Shown one piece after another: positions 44,531 to 57,458 of a stretch of DNA of 64,000 nucleotides. The stretch is from Marsupella aquatica (taxonomy: Eukaryota > Marchantiophyta): the NCBI GenBank assembly GCA_973895155.1, contig OZ316893.1, positions 26,846,001 to 26,910,000 on the forward strand. Reading direction: 5' to 3'. How positions within the stretch are numbered: the first letter of the stretch is position 1; every line of letters begins with the position of its first letter. The notes below the pieces were generated by a model. That model was not told where the DNA came from. It saw nothing but the letters and a program-made list of their open reading frames with translations, and ran no database searches. A program made the translations under genes and the position numbers.

Positions 44531-45799
44531 TCTTTGGCTTGGCAGAACTACTAAACTATTCTGAAAGTTTTTGCTCCCAATGACCAAGTTGGAGGATCCA
44601 TTTATCAATTTTGCAATATGTTTTTGCTTGAAAGTAAATGCATTAAGGATGTTTAGCAAAGTAGTTTTACTACTTCCATAAATGAGTTTAATTTGGGAAT
44701 GGGAGTGAATGCACACTCATGGGTTTCCAGCATCTTTGTGGTCACAACAAGTCAAAGATTAAGTTCCAAAATGAATTAGAATTAGTTGGTTCTTGTATGG
44801 TTTGGCATGCAACACTTGAAAGAGGGGGCGGGAAGGTTCAAATTAAGTGTAACTGAAACTGATAAGGCACAGCTCATTCCGTTCAGGTGTCAACAGCAAA
44901 AATTAATGGAGCTGAGAAACAACAGAATGATCAATTTTATCTGATTGTGACAGGGATTGGACAGCACATGCATATCCTACATTTCACAAACTAAGGAGGC
45001 ACAAACACTTAGAGAGGACTGATTTGCAACAGCCCCTCTCCAGTAAAATAGTCTCTCAGGAACACATCTTGTCACAATTTTGTGCTTGAGGCCTAAGAAA
45101 TGTACCTCTTGATGCGGACGAGTGCTAAGTGGGTTCTTCATCCAGGCTCTTGTGTGACCACTTGATTGTACATTTGCCAAGAGGGCTGGTTCTTTTTAGT
45201 ACCAACTCCTGTGTGGAACACATTTTGGGGGTGTTTCTCCCCCATTTCCAAGGAAAAGAAGGAGAGCAGCCCATTTTCCATGCGTGCTCAGGACAGGTTA
45301 GTTTTCTAGCTTGCTCATCATGGTTTTACCATGTGCCATCATTGCTGTGTGATAGGGTTGCACCAACTTCAAACAATCTCCCCAAATTAATGGTAAATGT
45401 TTTTAAGACTATTGTATCAAGATAAATGAGAAAACACATATTCTGTAAGGTATTTAAAAGTGTAAAGATTCCCCCCAAAAGATTAAAAAGTTTGTCTTGT
45501 AGTGTTTCCAGCTCAAAAGTATTCCCATGTTGAGAAGAATGATTTATCAATCCTTTTTAGAAAATATACACACTTTTTATAGAAAGGGACCAAACAGAGT
45601 ACAAAAGAACAAACAAAAGAGGATCCAAGTGGACAAAACCAAACGTAAACGAAGTGAGCAAAAGGGAACCTCTAAACACCAAGAAAGAGGAACTAAAAGT
45701 AAGAAATGAGCAATAGGGAACCCCTAAAAACCAAGAAAGAGAGACTAAAACTAACCCAAACGGACCGAGGTCCTCATCATTCTTAGCAAATGTGGCAAA
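44531..45799. other. AT-rich intergenic DNA
   Basis: No gene recognised. A duplicated block near 45660-45760 (GGGAACC..TAAA, then ACCAAGAAAGAG) is present twice. Confidence 0.5.
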
Positions 45800-45802
45800 A
45801 AG

Positions 45803-46378
45803 CTAATGGTCCACATCAAGGGTCAAAACTAGATCGACAAGTGGGATTGGAACATCCTCGAGGGGAGCTAGCCGCTGCGGAGGCACACTAGCACCCATTG
45901 TAAGAGATCGACGATAGATGGCCCGAGCTTGAGCACGTTGTAAGGTGACTGAAATGCGTTGGCGAAAGTGCGTGGTCAAAAAAGATAGCAGGGGTCCAGT
46001 GGGACCCATTCGGCCATGAACATCCCGGGCAGCTTGCTGAAGAGGGCCATCAAACTGAGGATGAAGACGCTTGAATAGCTCCAGAGCAAGGGGGAGGAAG
46101 CTGTCGGATGAAGCTCGTGCAGCATATTTGGCCTCCTTTGTTGTTGCCGCACGGACGCTGCTGCCCCTGCCATTGTTGCCGTTGTCCCAATGATGTCTGG
46201 GCGCAATGGGTTTGCCACCACTACATCTGCCAAAGTACGTTGACCCTCACGGACCATGGTAAGATCCACCCGTAACCGTTGTGATGGAGGACCAGGTAAC
46301 TCGAGTACCACCTCCCGCCGCACGCATACCAAAGAGCCAGAGAGAACCTGAGCAGTCGCATCTCGCACAGCGTCGTGA
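45803..46378 (-). pseudogene. Fragment of a non-LTR retrotransposon ORF2 C-terminus
   Basis: On the minus strand, from 46368 the frame reads RDATAQV...TLADVVVANPLRPD, then shifts once near 46140 and continues KYAARASSDSFLPLALELF and HFRQRISVTLQRAQARAIYRRS, ending at a stop after LDVDH. A 'D-V-V-x-N-P' step followed by a Lys-Tyr helix and a Pro-Leu-Ala-Leu-Glu segment is typical of the region after RT in non-LTR elements of algae and early plants. The RT core is missing. It is a different lineage from the LINE at 32238, which has a zf-RVT tail. Confidence 0.6.
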
Positions 46379-47780
46379 ACAATAATGGTTTTCTTAGAGT
46401 TTGGATGGATTTTTTAGTCATCCTTTTAAAGCAAGAATAAATTAGTTTTGGGTGATTTGGTACTTGTGCCTCAATGCTTATTCCTTTACAAAGCGTCTGC
46501 CCCATTTCTATCCTGCATGCCATTTTTCTAGTATAAAACTGTTTAGCTTCTAAACTATTGTGAATTCCTTTCTAAATATGGTGGGACTCTCATGTTTTTC
46601 TCATAATGACTTAGGTTAGCCACATGTAAGTTACTTAAAACCATAACTTAGGAAATAGAAGTCTAAGCCCTACTTAAGAGGAGAGGGAGTCAAATGTTTG
46701 TTTCTTGCAACTCTTGGATTCCATCACACTCTTGAGAATAGATAAACTAGGGTCTAGGTATCTATAGCAAATGAAGAATCAATTTACCATTATAATCAAG
46801 TTATGGTATATTCTAACAAAAGATGAGAAAAACAGAAAAATAAAAATAGATCTATAAGGGGGTATCAAGAATCAATCCGTGGACCCCATGTTATTTTAGA
46901 GGTAGTTATCTAGAAACTGAAGCCTAAATGGACCTCCAATTCTAAATAAAAACAAAATTCAAAAATGGACAAGTCATGTTGATTGACACTTGAAACAGTT
47001 GCCAAACTTACCAAGGCAATCATAATTAACATCAATCACAAAACTAGTTGCAGTATGAACTCATTGGAAAGCTAATGTAGAGAACATTGGAAACTTATAA
47101 TCTTCTCAAAACTCAATTAGTTCGTGGACCCCTTGGCTAATAAAATCAGGGGGAAGAGTCGATCTGAGCCGTCTCCATTTCGTATCTCCGGAAATCTCGT
47201 CCCTCCATCATAATGGCCAATCTATGGCTCAAAAGAAAGATCTCAAATAGATCTATGGATGGGTTCTGTCCGTTTTGCAAATGGGTTAATATTTTTCAAA
47301 TGAAAAATTAAACAAATCCAAGCCTTCCTAGCCGTCGATTTTGTTGATTTTACGATCTTTGCCGTCCATTTTGTAATGCCTCTAGAAATCTTATTCATCC
47401 ATGTTAGAAGGCGATCTAGGGTGCAAAAGAAAGATCTCAAGGAGATCTACGACTTGGTATTTTTGTTTTGAGAATGAGTAAATAGTTTTGAGTATAAAAT
47501 TTGATGAACTTTCAAGATTCCAGCCATTCCTCCTCCCCGATCCTGGGTTTCTATGTGCTCTCAGCATTAATGGCCGTACAATACGAGAGGTCCTTACATA
47601 CCGGGAGTTGCGGTTTAACAAGGAAGTTATCAAGTTAGTTATTAGTCATTATTTATTATATGATAAATACTTTTTATAAATCTTTGAATTTAAGTTTTAA
47701 AATTGGAAATGTAACTAAAACGGTTGTACATAGTGACAGTTTTAATTGTCTTGCTCTTTGCATTTCCAATGTTTTTACTT
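46379..47780. other. AT-rich intergenic DNA with a short direct repeat
   Basis: No gene recognised. About 75 bp (CAAAAGAAAGATCTCAA, then AGATCTA) occurs at 47188-47260 and again at 47376-47450. Confidence 0.5.
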
Positions 47781-47956
47781 TTCTTTTTATGGCACGGCGT
47801 CCCAAAATTTACACCCAAATTGACACAAACATGAATGAAAACTATAAGTTTGATTCACAAAACCGACGAGTCTTGTTTGTTGCGGTTGTTGGTGATGTGG
47901 CATGCTGTGGTGCCAGGAATTTTAGAAGGGACCTCTAGTGGGGTCCGTAACTAAAT
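47781..47956 (+). repeat. Degenerate direct repeat, copy A
   Basis: From TCTTTTTATGGCACGGCGTCCC to GGGGTCCGTAACTAAAT; it matches 48431-48600, best over the last 60 bp (ATGCTGTGGTGCCAGGAATT). Confidence 0.75.
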
Positions 47957-48430
47957 CTATCAATGTTCATTAAAAAGCTAAAGAAAATTTAAAATTCATA
48001 ATCTCCTTACTACTCGATAAAATATGTCAATTTTAGGTTCATTCTCATGGAAGGGGTCAACATTTAAGGGGTTTATGACAAAGATTTCTATTCATGTTAG
48101 AGATTATGAAATCATGGGTAAAATCTATTTTTCAAATTACGTACTCAATTCTTATCGAATGGTGACAATGCTGAGCTCATTAGGACCATCTCTTCAAGAT
48201 CTTTCCAACGCCATATTATACATGAGTTTTCATTATGATTGACTCAGCAAATGAAAAATAATGAAAACTCCGGGTTTGACATAATAAAATCAAATTTCAT
48301 ATAATAAAATTGCTGCTGGGGAAATTTTATGTTTTGAATAAAATCAAAATGTAAATAAAACCGTTATTGGGAGCAATTTTACCTCAATCTTTTTGTATTT
48401 TGATTTGCATGTCAGTTTTTTTCTACATTC

Positions 48431-48600
48431 TTTTTTACGGCATGACGTCCCAGTTTTTACAGCAAAGTTGCAATTTTGGATAGAATTAACTTCTATCCAA
48501 AAACAAGTCTCTTCCTGTTTGCAACGTGCCATGATGATGTGGCGTGCTGTGGAGCCAGGAATTTTGGAAAGGACTCCTAATGGGGGTCCATAAATAAATT
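48431..48600 (+). repeat. Degenerate direct repeat, copy B
   Basis: Partner of 47781-47956, separated by about 475 bp. The pair could be remnants of LTRs or of one duplicated transposon; no coding region lies between them. Confidence 0.75.
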
Positions 48601-51600
48601 AAAAACAGAAGGGGTAAAAATAAATTCAAAGTCCCCAAAATACAAAGGATACACCTTGCTTAAAATAAATAAAAATAAAAATACATATACAAAATCTCAA
48701 TAAGACAAAGTAACCTCAGTAGGCTCCTTAACACAGGTATGGGTCCAGACTATTAATGCTAATGGTGAGCTCTATAAGCAAATGGTACTGTTCAATAGGT
48801 GTTCTATTTGAGTTCTTCGAGTGCCATTCTTTACTATTGGGACATGGGAACCTTACAAAGTATGTCAAAAGAGCATGTTAAATGTTGAGGTACAAGTTTT
48901 GGATTGTGGGGACCCACTTGAAGTTTTCGGCCACAACTCTGTTCGTTAAGTCTATTTAGGTTGAGAGTTTTTGTCCTTGGGTTTGCTTACTCACTGTTAA
49001 AGTATTGTGCAGAGTGGAACCCAAGTATAAAATTCAAACTCTTTATTCACACAGCTTCCATCGCTTCTCCATTCCCACAGCTTGTGCTCTCTCTTTGACT
49101 CTCTTCCCTGTAGGCAAAACTTTTGTCTCTTCTCCTTACCAGCAACTCATGCTTTCTCTTTCAACTATTTTTTTCTTTCTATTTTCTAAAGGGAAATATG
49201 TGAACCCCGGAACAGTAAATCACAACATTTGAAGAGTAGACCTATGACTTTCAACTATCTTTTGCAAATGCAATTTTCATTCTGACCTGGCATATTTTGA
49301 GGACAATACTTTGGCTTTGACAAAATTGGGCTAGCACAACTAAAAATATAAAATAAGATGTGACATAAAATTAAGCTAAGTGAATCACTTGCATCAAAAG
49401 TTGTGTGATGGTAAAGAAAACAAGTGGGCGGGAAAGTGTCAAGACCACGGGTGAAGGAAAGCAATTTGGCCGTTAATTTTGTAGAAGGATTGTTAGGGTA
49501 TCCAATGCAGTCTGGTGAGTTGTTAATTGTCGTGAGTACCACTTGGTTTCGCTTCCAATGACATTTTTATTCCTGTAAAAACTGTTTATAGGAGGAAGAT
49601 TGAAATATATGTCTTTTAGTAATGAATACCTTGGGGCTGGACACAAACGACGGAAAATTGGGATTAAGGCCAATTATAAAGCAAGAAAGGCCGCTTCTAA
49701 CTGTTTCCTCACTAGGTGGTCTAGACTTTCCAGTGTTGCATGGTCAAACGGTCATAGATTACTCCAGCACATTCTTTTTCAGGTTTCTTTTAAACATTGG
49801 TCAAACTTTCATAGATTACTCTAGCCATTCTTTTTCATTGGCCCTTCGCTTTTTCTCCCTTGATTGAGTTTCTTGACTGAGGGATTTGTCTGATTTGTCT
49901 CCCGGTTGGGTGCTCTTTGTTTTTTGGCAGTTTGACATATATTTTTTCAGGTTGCTTTTGTTGTACTTTGTTGGCACTTTTTCAGTAAAATTGCTCCCCT
50001 TGCCCACCTACTGGTTAAGCAGTATGCCTTCCTTTATAGCCCTTATACATCCGACATGTGGCTAACATGACCCAACTTTGCTTCCGGTGGTTTTCCATAG
50101 GGTAGTTCAATAGTTTTAAATTTGCGTGTTGGCACCCGCCTATAGCGTATTCACACTTGAGCCTATGTGCCCGGGTATGTACCTAGTTTCTCCTCTCTTG
50201 CTTGGGGAGAAAATCCATGTCTAAGGCGAGGTAATGAGGTATTTTAGCTCCTTGACATGACTCTGGGCATATGCGCACATGCAAAGCTTTTTACTGGACC
50301 CAATAATCTAGCTAATAAAGGGCAATCAAAAGCTATTTTTGGGATACACTCTAGAATGTAGCATCTAGACTGAGACTCTAACTAGCCCAATCAAAATGCT
50401 ATTCTAGGGGCTACTCTCTAAAATGAAGCATCTCTAACATGAAGCGTCTAGACTGAGACTCTAACTAGGGCATAAGGGAAAATGAACACAAATAGTGAAG
50501 GTGAGGGCATAATTCAAAGTGAAGTTTTGGGTACCTTGATTCAAGGTCTATCAACAGTTCTGGATCATTCATGGAGTTTTTTTGGTTTGGTTTGTTTTGT
50601 TTTGAAAGGAAAGAAAAAGGAGTCCATCAAAGAACTCTTTTCAATTTGGGGGTCTATCAAGCAAATGTCTGAAGTGAGGGAAGGTGCAAACAAAAAACAG
50701 AAATAACACAAAGATGATCAAGAATATAATGGAATCCTTTTGTTTTGCAAGGTTTTTGTTAAAATATTTCTCCTAGTCTTGTTTTTCAAGGAACGGGTAG
50801 TCATGCTGGTGGACTATTAAAATCTTTAGAAGAGAAATCAGAATATTACAGGACACTCTGCAACCTGTCGACAACGCCATAGATTGGGGTGACGTGACCA
50901 AGCTCCTCAGAAATCAATCAGTGAGCATGCTCCTGAGGATTAACCACGTGGCACCAACATTTTATGCAGGAAACACAAGCAACATTTTGCGCTCTCCTCT
51001 GCTCCCAAATGAAACAATCACCATACACCCATGATGTAGATTGGAATTGTTTAATAAAATTCGTACAACTGCCAACTACATCATGAATTGTAGCCTCACA
51101 TTGAGTTACAGGGCCTCAAAGGCACGAAAGGAACGTGTGTTTACATTATTGTTGCAACATGATCGGATCTGCTATGCTTTGATCTATGCTGCTCGTCTCT
51201 CCTCCCATCGAAGGAAGGAAGAGAATTGCTGGCTTGCTTTTCAGGAAAGCGGTGCGTTGGCTGGGTTATGGATTTCCAGACCGCTTCTTCAGCCAACGCC
51301 CGTTCTGTAGCTCTGTTGTGAAGCTCAGGTGGGTTTTGTTTCCTTCTCCAGAAACAAATTGAAAAACTTTAGAGCTTGAGTTTTACATCGATTTCATGGA
51401 ATATAACAACTTGATTTATTGCTTCTTTCTTTCGGATGGCTTAGGCTGGTTCGACATCAATATCCTGATCTGTCGACCCACCGCCGTTTACTTTGGCTTT
51501 CTTGTTTGGTGTCTTGGAATTTCATTACAGACATTCGTCCATGCTTTCGTCTTGGACAGGATCATTATTTCCGTCCGGTACGGGTGAAAAGCTGAGAGAA

Positions 51601-51950
51601 GAAGCAAGCACTACCTTGAAAGGGATAAATGAGTTGGATTACGACACATATGGGATGTCCTAAAATCTTCCTGACCTCCAATATATTCTGCCCGTGTTCA
51701 TCACAGATGTGGGATTTTTTGGCACCCGTATGAGCAGCAGTATTCCACAGCGTCAGCCAACTTCAAAATGGATGTCGCTGCCTTGCTAACTTTTGGCAGA
51801 AGCTGTCTCATCACCGTGGCAGACAGCCTGTAGTGATCGAGAAGTGATCTTTCACCTGGTCTTTCTTCAGAATCTGCAGAATCTGAAACGGCTCACAAAG
51901 CACTTGTCTTTCCTGAATGTTTTGGTCAAGATTCAATTGAACTCCAAAAC
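48601..51950. other. Intergenic region and probable 5' leader of the membrane-protein gene
   Basis: No coding gene recognised. A short duplication (TCTAGACTGAGACTCTAACTAG) occurs near 50366-50393 and 50446-50467. The part after about 51030 is richer in GC and has a GAAGCTCAG/GTGGGT donor-like site near 51321-51330, so it may contain an untranslated exon of the next gene. Confidence 0.45.
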
Positions 51951-54900
51951 ATGGATATACTGGAACTTTGGCCGGTTATCTTGTCTGTGGTGCTGATTTG
52001 TGTTTTTTTTATCCTTGGTATTGTTCTCATCTTATTGCATGAGTTTCCTAGAAATAAGCTTGAGGGAGAGCACAAAGAAGTGGAAGAGTTTTCTGCCAAG
52101 GTAACCGAGAACCCGATAGTTCTGAGAAAAGAGACATGGCAGGCATGGGCTGGTGCACTACACCCAAGCTGGTTACTGGGGCTTCGACTTCTCGCATTCC
52201 TCTATATGTTGGGATTGTTGATTACAGTGAGACTTCAAAGAGGAAGCTGGTTTTATTTTTTCTACTACTATACAGAGTAAGTTTGCTAGCTATTTGTACT
52301 CCTTTCCACCTGGCTCTTTGTACTAGGACGTCTATTATGTACCAATCACGTTTACTGGAGAAGTTGTTATTCACCCATCCATCATCGTTTTACAATAACC
52401 CTTCATGAGATTAATTTGGAGCCAGGGGTATGGCAATAACCCTGAATGACACGTTGATTAATTTGTAAGCCAGGGGTATGGCTGATTGCACGAGTGATAG
52501 CCTAACGTTATCCCTTAGATTTTTTCTGCAGACTGTTCCTTCATTAGTGGATCGATGCGTCAAGGTACTTATGGCCCTAGAAGTTTAGAAGGACTCTTAT
52601 GCTTCTCAGCAGCTTCTGAAACACCCACGGTTTCTAGACGTAATTTTAGAGATGAGTTTCCCACTAGACGTGGTTAAGATTCAATCCTTGAAAGACACTG
52701 GCCAACTTCCTCTCTCTCAAATTGACTGGTCACCTGACTTCAACAATTGCTAAATATTCCACGACATGGTTCGAACATAGCTAGTTGCACTGTTAACCAA
52801 ATCTGGGGTCCATTTACTTGTCACCTCTGACTTGACCGTTGACTCAGGAGTTTTAGCAGAACTTGTTAGAAGGTTAGAAGAGTACTCAGATTGTGTACGC
52901 TTTTCAGCCAATCTCAATTGTTTTATTCTATGTTAGCGCCAATATAGAGAGAAAAAGATTTCTCATTCACTTACGATAAAATGTTGAATATCCACGGGGA
53001 AAATAGGCATGATCTGGTTTGTCTTCGTGGATAGTATTCAAGTTGTGAGATGGGGTGATTGTGAGCAATGAGAAAGCTCCTTTCGATTCTTACATGTATA
53101 CTTCTCTGACAAGAACTTATACTTTACCTGCGCACTGTGTACTATGAGCAGGTGGTCTCTGACTCTGGTCATTATCTATTTTGGGGTACATGCTCGTACT
53201 CCTCCATGCCTGTATTACTGTTGCCTTGTGAGGGGAGGTTTAGATGCATTTCTAAGTAAAGATGCTGCTGGTCTTCCTGTGCTGATATATACAACTCGCC
53301 CGGTTTTGGAGCTTAGCAAGGATATTCACCGAGGATACGTTGTTTTCGTGGCAAATAATCTTTGGATTGGATCCAGATTTGCTTTTATTATTCTCGCTGA
53401 CATTTTGAGCTTTTGGAACTGAACAGTGTGGAACTGTTGTGAGTATCGTCGGGTACAAGGACAATCTACGCAAACATCAAGGAATCAGTGCTGATCCGGA
53501 AAGTGGTGACTTGCAAGTGGGTCTTTTGAGCGAAAATAGGATTCAAGACGAAAAGGCGGGGTCCTTGGGCTACACTTTGCAAATTCTATTTCAGGTGTTT
53601 TTTCCCAATCCTGTTCTCGTCTGCCTACTGTATGAGTTTTTTCATGCTCTGGTGCTTTGTACATGAAATCTTCCAAATCGCAAGAAAATGCCAACCCTTC
53701 CTAGCTTTGAACTGCGTGCAGTCTAGAAGGAGTTCAATCAAGTTGAATCCAATTACTAAACCAAGAAACTCTCAGAAGCAGAATGGGTAGAATATCTTAA
53801 CTCCATCAGCTACATAAAATCCTTACCAGGGAATCAGAGTTGCGCGAAAGCTTAGTTCTGTCATGTCATCACATTGCAATATATACCGTGATATTAACAT
53901 GGTGTTGCGTTGATGCTCTTAGGAAGGTTGGTAGGAAGTGTAAGGAATCAGGGATTACAGAAATTTCTCCCTGGCTGAAAGTTTTTGAGGTATAGTTAGG
54001 TCGTAGGCACTGGATCTGGCCCTAACTGAATTCAAGAAAAGCATCATAATTATGCTTTTTGAAGTTTAAGTTTTTGCTGGATAGTCCTGCACATCTATAG
54101 CATTCCTTCGAGCTATCTTATTCTTAGCTAGATTCTCACAGAAGTTTTATCTTTATTTTTGAGACAGGATCAGAAAGTCGTCAGACTAAAAGTTGAAAGT
54201 ATGCGCTCTGGTTGTGCAGACTGTAGTTCCAGTAGTGTTTCTCACAGATGGTGTTTACTGGACGTTTCTGTATCCATTCTTTCCGGACGACTTTCCCCAC
54301 ACATTTGTGAGTTTTCATGAGGTTTTCCACGCATGGAGCGCTTGACAATAGAGAAGTTCTTACAGACTCTAATTCCTTGATTTGCCTTCTTCTGAGGTTG
54401 CAATAATCTGTTGAAGGTTTTCATCTTACATCATGATGCTTATGGAAAGGGACCAATTACCTTTAACCTTTATAAAAGCTGGCATGGAGAAGAGTTGAGC
54501 CTAACAGTTTAGAAAATAATTGTTGTAGACAAATGCCTCTCTACACAGCACTTTTATGCCTGCTTTCGTCGCATGACACAGAAACATCCAGACTGGTTTT
54601 GAGCTTCATAAGCTGGTTTCATAAACTTCCGAGCTAACCTTTTCAGTCACTCATGGAATTGTCTATGCAGTCGGAGTTTAATCTGCATGCTTTAAATGCT
54701 GTGTTTGTGGTTGTTGAGCTCTTTCTAAATTCCATGGTAAGCACCTGCGCCTCATATATTTCTTCAATACTTCCGCTCTCAATTTGTGACCAAACATCCG
54801 TTGTTTGATCGTTGGCCATGGTTGGATATGACGAGGGTGTCCAGTAAGTTGTTTTCACTACTGGTGCAGAGATTCCCATGGTTCAGGGCAGCATATTTCT

Positions 54901-55787
54901 TCGTCTGGAGCTGTCTATATGTCTTTTTCCAATGGTCTATGCATACATTCGGACTACTGGAGGAGTAAGTTTTTCAGGATCTCAAGGCTGTCCAATTCCG
55001 AATGTACTTTAACTGCTATTCATATTTCTCTGGATCAGCTGAATCTTATCAGGGCAATCATTAGATCCAAGCTCTTGTCTGCCGGCAAGAAGTGAGAGTT
55101 CACGCCAGAGTCTAGATGGCCTTACTGAGCTAAATAGTTTGTTGACGTGGTTATTATTTTGTGCAGAGATGTATGGCCATACCCGTTTATGAACATCGCC
55201 AGCACATATGCTCCCCTCTGGTTAGATCTTGCACCTACCTGATTTGCTGGTCATTTAGGTACACTCAGTTTGCAAAAAGGACTCCGATCGTTAGTCCAAA
55301 TCTAAACTCAAATTAGGGAATGGTCAGATGTCAAATGAGCAAGTTTTCTAGAGGTGACAAGCATCACACTTGCAGTGAAATCCAGGTCAATTTATGTGGG
55401 TGGTAAAACCTTCTCATCCACAAGCGTTTCGTTTTCCTGTGAAGAAAACATCTGCTCTTGTGGGCTTTGAGTTTGTCTACTTTTATTCATCAATTTCGTC
55501 AGCATGAATGTGGTGTATGTAGCAAGGGCTTCCCATCCTTCTGAGCCTCAATATGAAGAGTTGATCTTCAATCACAGAGACGAATCAGAAAACCAAAACT
55601 GACATTGAAATCACGTACTGTTTGTTGCAGGTACCTAGTTATAGGGGTTCTTCACATCGCCGCTTATGCAATTTCAGCCTTCCTTAACAGACTGAAACTA
55701 TGGCTCCAGGATACTGATGCGTCCATGTCTACAACGGCGAGGCTGTGGTCCTTAGTTACGTCTTTGTTGCCAGGATGCATGTCATGA
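51951..55787 (+). CDS. Multi-pass membrane protein, complete eight-exon host gene
   Basis: Exons joined in phase at GT-AG borders: 51951-52276, 53152-53185, 53427-53594, 54220-54306, 54671-54736, 54870-54964, 55167-55220, 55631-55787, giving 328 codons. The N-terminus has a hydrophobic segment (ILSVVLICVFFILGIVLIL), then WQAWAGALHPSWLLGLRLLAF and, across the first splice, FYYYTEWSLTLVIIYFG. Later come VVPVVFLTDGVYW, LNAVFVVVELFLNSM, RFPWFRAAYFFVWSCLYV, DVWPYPFMNIASTYAPLW and YLVIGVLHIAAYAI. This series of motifs matches an uncharacterised plant transmembrane family that includes Arabidopsis At1g10660-like proteins. About six membrane segments are expected. The biochemical role is unknown. No stop or shift is present, so it is likely functional and is the clearest single-copy host gene here. 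Confidence 0.88.
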
Positions 55788-57458
55788 GAAATGCCAAAAG
55801 CCTTTCTGGCGTAGCTCCTAGATTAGATGATTGATCTTTGTCATCCAATTGCAATCGTCTATTGAGTTCATTCCTAGTAGTACTAGTAGGTCGAGAAAAA
55901 ACCCCTGGCGTTACTTCAGAAATATAATCCCTACCTTCAATACAAAGGATTGTGTCGAAAATAGTTGTGAATTCTAAATGCCCAGAGTTAACGGGTAAGG
56001 GTTTTGAATTGAACTTTGAGTGCACGGATCTCCGAAACTGACGATGGACAAACTTTTGAGTAGCAGATGCAAAAAAGCGACGAACACGTGTCTTTATGAT
56101 AACAACACAAACGGTCTACATGGAATTGAATTAATCGAATTACTTTCACAAGGAAGCCGGAGAAAGAATGAGCTCACATGTAGCTAGCAAAGGATAGTTC
56201 ATGGAGTATCCGGTAGCTCAGTTTATCGTGGGTCTTTGATATCGGTCTAAATGGGATTGAAATAATCGATTTACTTTTGCAAGGACAAGGCAGAAGGAGT
56301 GAGATCACACGTAGCTAGCAAATGATAGTTTAGAGAGTATCCAGTAGCTCAGTTACTGTGGCTGTCTGATATAGTAGTGTTTTAGCTCAATCAAAGATTA
56401 ACAGAAGCGGTCTATATGGAATTGAATTAATCGAATTGATTTTACAAGGAAATGGCAGAAAAAATGGCATCACAATTAGCTAGCAAATGATAGTTCATGG
56501 AGTATCTAGTAGCTCAGTATAGTGGGTGTGTGATATGATATTGTTTGAGCTCAAACGAAGACACAGGACAACAACTTCGCAGAAAGTCCAAGAAAGACCG
56601 TCCAGTTGGGTGGAGTGAAATTTGGATTCTCATCAGTATACTAGCTTTGGTTAGTTTTAACAAAACGGAGGAAGGCAAGTATCTACTGTAGTCTTTCTAA
56701 ATGGTCTAAAGAGGTTACAAATTGGACTGATGACCATTAGTTCCCATATGAAATCACATCTCGTGCTTGTAAGGCAAGCCGAGCTTCATTAGAAATGAGA
56801 TGGCAAAGTGTACCACATTCCAAAATACATCAACGGAGCCACTTACAATACAACGCTGTGCACGCACTTGCCTCTTTGGGTTCAACAATATTGGTGCTGA
56901 GCACTGGATAGCCACACTAATTTGAGCATCACTTGTATCACCAAGAATTGGAATGAGGATTGCCTGAAGGAACACCAATGTTCAGACTGATGGTTCACAC
57001 TACCCTCCAATAACTAAAAGCCACTCTAAGTATCAACATAATATTCTTCCAGGTTTGATCAATGCGACTCAACCGTCCAACCCTCAAATGTTCATGTTCA
57101 ATATGGTGGTGCGCTCTTGAGTTTCAACGGTCCGTGTCGCTGTCCGAGACATCACGGACAATGTCTTCAATTTCTTCAAATTCTTCGATCAATAGCTCAA
57201 ATCCTTTCTAAATGTAGAAAATTACATGATATCTACATGTACCGAAAGTATGGTCATCATCCACAGAGCCGTGCGCTATTTTGAGACTATGACTTGCTTT
57301 CTGCATCATAGAGATCAGTTCTATACACCTCTTGTCAAGGACGAACGAGACTGAACTATTGAAAAATAGAGTGAGGGCCAATGGAGGTGCATGAACCGAC
57401 AAAGAAAGTAGCAACAAGAAACAAAGATTGAACCGAACATGGCACGATTAGGATACAC
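55788..57458. other. Downstream region between two membrane-protein genes
   Basis: It holds the 3' UTR of the upstream gene, a three-copy tandem repeat (56112-56560), and a minus frame at 56978-56754 with hydrophobic sequence and splice-like borders that may be a 3' exon of the next gene. Confidence 0.45.
56112..56560 (+). repeat. Three-copy tandem repeat, unit about 130-165 bp
   Basis: Copies start CGGTCTA at 56112, 56243 and 56408 and share TAGCTAGCAAA and GTATCC/TAGTAGCTCAGT blocks. Copies 1 and 3 are closest at the start. Confidence 0.85.
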
